Part shown: positions 11,509-13,533 of the stretch, piece after piece
Layout: the number at the start of each line of letters is the position of its first letter
Position numbering within the stretch: position 1 is the first letter of the stretch
Assembly (NCBI GenBank): GCA_964600365.1
Contig: CAZRJG010000060.1
Location: forward strand, 1 to 13,533
Reading direction: 5' to 3'
Length of the DNA: 13,533 nucleotides
Source of the DNA: GCA-020352575 sp964600365
Lineage (GTDB): Bacteria; Actinomycetota; Acidimicrobiia; Spongiisociales; JAENVV01
Notes under the pieces: model-generated
Told to the model about the DNA's origin: nothing
The model's database searches: none
The model's input: only the letters and a program-made list of their open reading frames with translations
Translations under genes and position numbers: made by a program

Positions 11509-13533
11509 CGTGCGACGAAGTACTTGGCGGACGGATGGTGGCAGATGAGCGCCGACGTGGTCTGCTCGGGCTCGTACTGCCAGGCGGTGTCCTCACCGCA
11601 CACGACGTCGATGCGATCGGCGCCGAGCAGGTCGGCGACGACGGCGTTGTCCTCGAGGTCCGGACAGGCAGGGTACCCCCACGAGTAGCGCCCGCCGCGG
11701 TACTGCTGGCGGAACAGGCCGGTGAGGCTGGGGCCGTCCTCGTGGGCGAAGCCCCACTCCTCGCGTATCCGCCGGTGCCAGTACTCGGCAAGGGCCTCGG
11801 CCATCTCGACGCCGAGGCCGTGCGTGTGGAGGTAGTCGGTGTAGTGGTTGCCGTCGAAGAGGGCGGCGGTCCGCTCCGTCACCTTCGGGCCCATGCTCAC
11901 GATGTGGAAGGCGGCGTAGTCCACGTCGGGCCCGTCGGCGGGCCGGAAGAAGTCCGCGATGCAGAGCCAGGGCTCCGACGACTGGCGGGGGAACGAGAAC
12001 CGGGTCCGCTCGGCGGAACGGCCCTCGTCGTCCCAGATGATGAGGTCGTTGCCGTCGGAGTTGGCGGGGAAGTACCCGTACACGAGTTGGGGCTCGAGGA
12101 GGTGGGACGCCTTCGCCTCGGCGAGGCGGGCGCGCAGCTCCGGCCGGATCCGCTCCTTGAAGTCGGCGTCGGATTCGCCGGCTTCGGGCCGGTACTGCCA
12201 CTGGTTCCGGAACAGGGCGGTCTCGTTGATGTAGCGAGCGATCTCGTCGACGGCGATCCCTCGCACGACGCGACTCCCGAGGAACGGCGGTGTGGGGACG
12301 GGGTTGTCGGATGCGACCTCGGACCGCCGCACGACCGAGGTGTCCCCGCCGCGGGCACGCCGCTCCTCCATCGATCGGCCCTCGGGGACGAGCCCCCAGT
12401 CGCCGAAGTCGCCGCCCTCGCCGAGGCGCTCCATGACGGCGAGGCCGTCGAACGCGTCCTTGCCGTAGAAGAGGCGGCCGTCGTAGACCTCGCGGAGGTC
12501 CCGCTCGACGTAGCTGCGGGTGAGGGCCGCGCCGCCGAGCACCACGGGGAGCGTCCGCTCGCGACGGTTCAGCTCCTCGAGGTTGTCGCGCATGATGAGG
12601 GTGGACTTCACGAGGAGGCCCGACATGCCGATGGCATCGGCCCCGACCTCGTCGGCCTTCTCGATCATCTCCCCGATGCCGACCTTGATACCGAGGTTGT
12701 GGACGTCGTACCCGTTGTTGCTGAGGATGATGTCCACGAGGTTCTTCCCGATGTCGTGGACGTCGCCCTTCACGGTCGCGAGGACGATCGAGCCCTTCCC
12801 GCCCTCGTCCGCCCGCTCCATGTGGGGCTCGAGGTGCGCGACCGCAGCCTTCATCGTCTCGGCGGACTGGAGCACGAACGGGAGCTGCATCTCCCCGGAG
12901 GCGAACCGCTCACCAACGACCTTCATGCCGTCGAGGAGAACATCGTTGATGATGGCGAGGGCCGACATCATCCCCAAGGCCTCGTCGAGGTCCTCGATGA
13001 GGCCGTTGCGATCGGCATCGATGATGCGGGCGGTGAGCCTGCGATCCACCGGCCAGTCGGAGCGGTCCTCCTGCACCGCCTTCACGGACTCGACGTCGGT
13101 GAAGAGTTCGATGAGGCGGGAGAGGGGGTCGTATCCGTCCTTGCGCCGATCGTGGATGAGGTCCCGGCAGACCTGGACCTGTTCGGGGTTGATGCGCCCG
13201 AGCGGCACGATCTTCCCGGCGTGGACGATCGCGGCGTCGAGGCCCGCCTCGACGGCTTCGTGGAGGAACACCGAGTTGAGCACATGGCGGGCGGCGGGCT
13301 TCAGGCCAAACGAGCAGTTGGAGACCCCGAGGACGGTGGACACACCGGGGAGCTCGGCCTTGATGCGGCGGATCGCCTCGAGCGTTGCGATGCCGTCGCC
13401 CCGCAGGTCCTCCCCACCGGTGCTGAGCGGAAACGTGAGCGGGTCGAAGATGAGGTCATCGGGCCGGAGGCCATAGGTGCCCACGGCGAGCTCGTGGATG
13501 CGATGGGCGACCCGCATCTTCCACTCGACGTCG
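11505..13533 (-). CDS. metH: Cobalamin-dependent methionine synthase, 5'-truncated by window edge
   Basis: Transfers the methyl group of methyl-THF to homocysteine through methylcobalamin. The last 675 aa are visible; the reading frame runs off the right edge with no start. In order there is the end of the pterin-binding barrel (DLIFDPLTF, GVSNCSFG), the B12 cap helices (about codons 160-235), the cobalamin Rossmann domain with lower-ligand motif DVHDIGKNLV (His codon 12756-12758), and the C-terminal reactivation domain with RYSWGYPACPD and HHPSAKYFVA. Having a reactivation domain implies reductive repair by AdoMet and a flavodoxin or ferredoxin partner. The homocysteine and zinc module would lie outside the window, if present. 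It is first of the overlapping metH-metF-metZ set within the window. Confidence 0.93.
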   Translation of the reverse strand, partial: DVEWKMRVAHRIHELAVGTYGLRPDDLIFDPLTFPLSTGGEDLRGDGIATLEAIRRIKAELPGVSTVLGVSNCSFGLKPAARHVLNSVFLHEAVEAGLDAAIVHAGKIVPLGRINPEQVQVCRDLIHDRRKDGYDPLSRLIELFTDVESVKAVQEDRSDWPVDRRLTARIIDADRNGLIEDLDEALGMMSALAIINDVLLDGMKVVGERFASGEMQLPFVLQSAETMKAAVAHLEPHMERADEGGKGSIVLATVKGDVHDIGKNLVDIILSNNGYDVHNLGIKVGIGEMIEKADEVGADAIGMSGLLVKSTLIMRDNLEELNRRERTLPVVLGGAALTRSYVERDLREVYDGRLFYGKDAFDGLAVMERLGEGGDFGDWGLVPEGRSMEERRARGGDTSVVRRSEVASDNPVPTPPFLGSRVVRGIAVDEIARYINETALFRNQWQYRPEAGESDADFKERIRPELRARLAEAKASHLLEPQLVYGYFPANSDGNDLIIWDDEGRSAERTRFSFPRQSSEPWLCIADFFRPADGPDVDYAAFHIVSMGPKVTERTAALFDGNHYTDYLHTHGLGVEMAEALAEYWHRRIREEWGFAHEDGPSLTGLFRQQYRGGRYSWGYPACPDLEDNAVVADLLGADRIDVVCGEDTAWQYEPEQTTSALICHHPSAKYFVAR

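Noticed and set aside
9534..13533. SAM or cobalamin riboswitch controlling the methionine operon
   Set aside because: The 5' end of metH lies beyond the right edge, so any leader is outside the window; the internal overlaps leave no room for one.

Overview
The window is GC-rich, gene-dense DNA from what looks like an actinobacterium. The evidence is very high G+C at third codon positions, GTG starts, ATGA/GTGA gene overlaps, and TANNCT -10 hexamers only 6-8 nt before the start codons of the leading genes, the leaderless layout common in Actinobacteria. An uncultured Acidimicrobiia-like lineage would fit, but that is inference; no rRNA or other clear taxonomic marker is present. I see no tRNA, rRNA, CRISPR array, prophage or transposase.

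Layout. Positions 1-308 hold no convincing gene but a structured intergenic repeat. A beta-class DNA methyltransferase (309-1709) carries a C-terminal extension resembling a degenerate PD-(D/E)XK nuclease fold, and is followed by an uncharacterised protein (1754-2470). On the minus strand, an NfeD-like membrane protein (2879-4141) and a CopD-like four-helix membrane protein (2475-2882) form a translationally coupled pair; the NfeD protease domain appears to have lost its catalytic serine. The divergent spacer 4142-4367 carries a second copy of the intergenic repeat, with strong hairpins and a promoter for each direction.

Positions 4368-8043 are an overlapping plus-strand operon, glcD-glcE-glcF, coding for the three subunits of a glycolate oxidase (glycolate to glyoxylate, electrons via FAD and Fe-S clusters to the respiratory chain). 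Behind its own predicted promoter lies a coupled pair: a five-helix membrane protein (8069-8656) and a GNAT protein that looks like a tandem, half-degenerate acetyltransferase (8653-9537).

The right third (9534-13533, minus strand) is a tightly overlapped methionine operon read metH-metF-metZ: cobalamin-dependent methionine synthase (N-terminal part beyond the window edge), a short methylenetetrahydrofolate reductase and O-succinylhomoserine sulfhydrylase. Together they make homocysteine by direct sulfhydrylation, make methyl-tetrahydrofolate, and methylate homocysteine to methionine.

Most of the window is ordinary metabolism. The most interesting points are the apparent NfeD pseudoprotease paired with a CopD-like protein instead of a stomatin, the methyltransferase with a decayed nuclease-like tail, the shared composite repeat upstream of two plus-strand promoters, and the consistent leaderless promoter pattern. 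I did not find a clear new defence or biosynthetic system.
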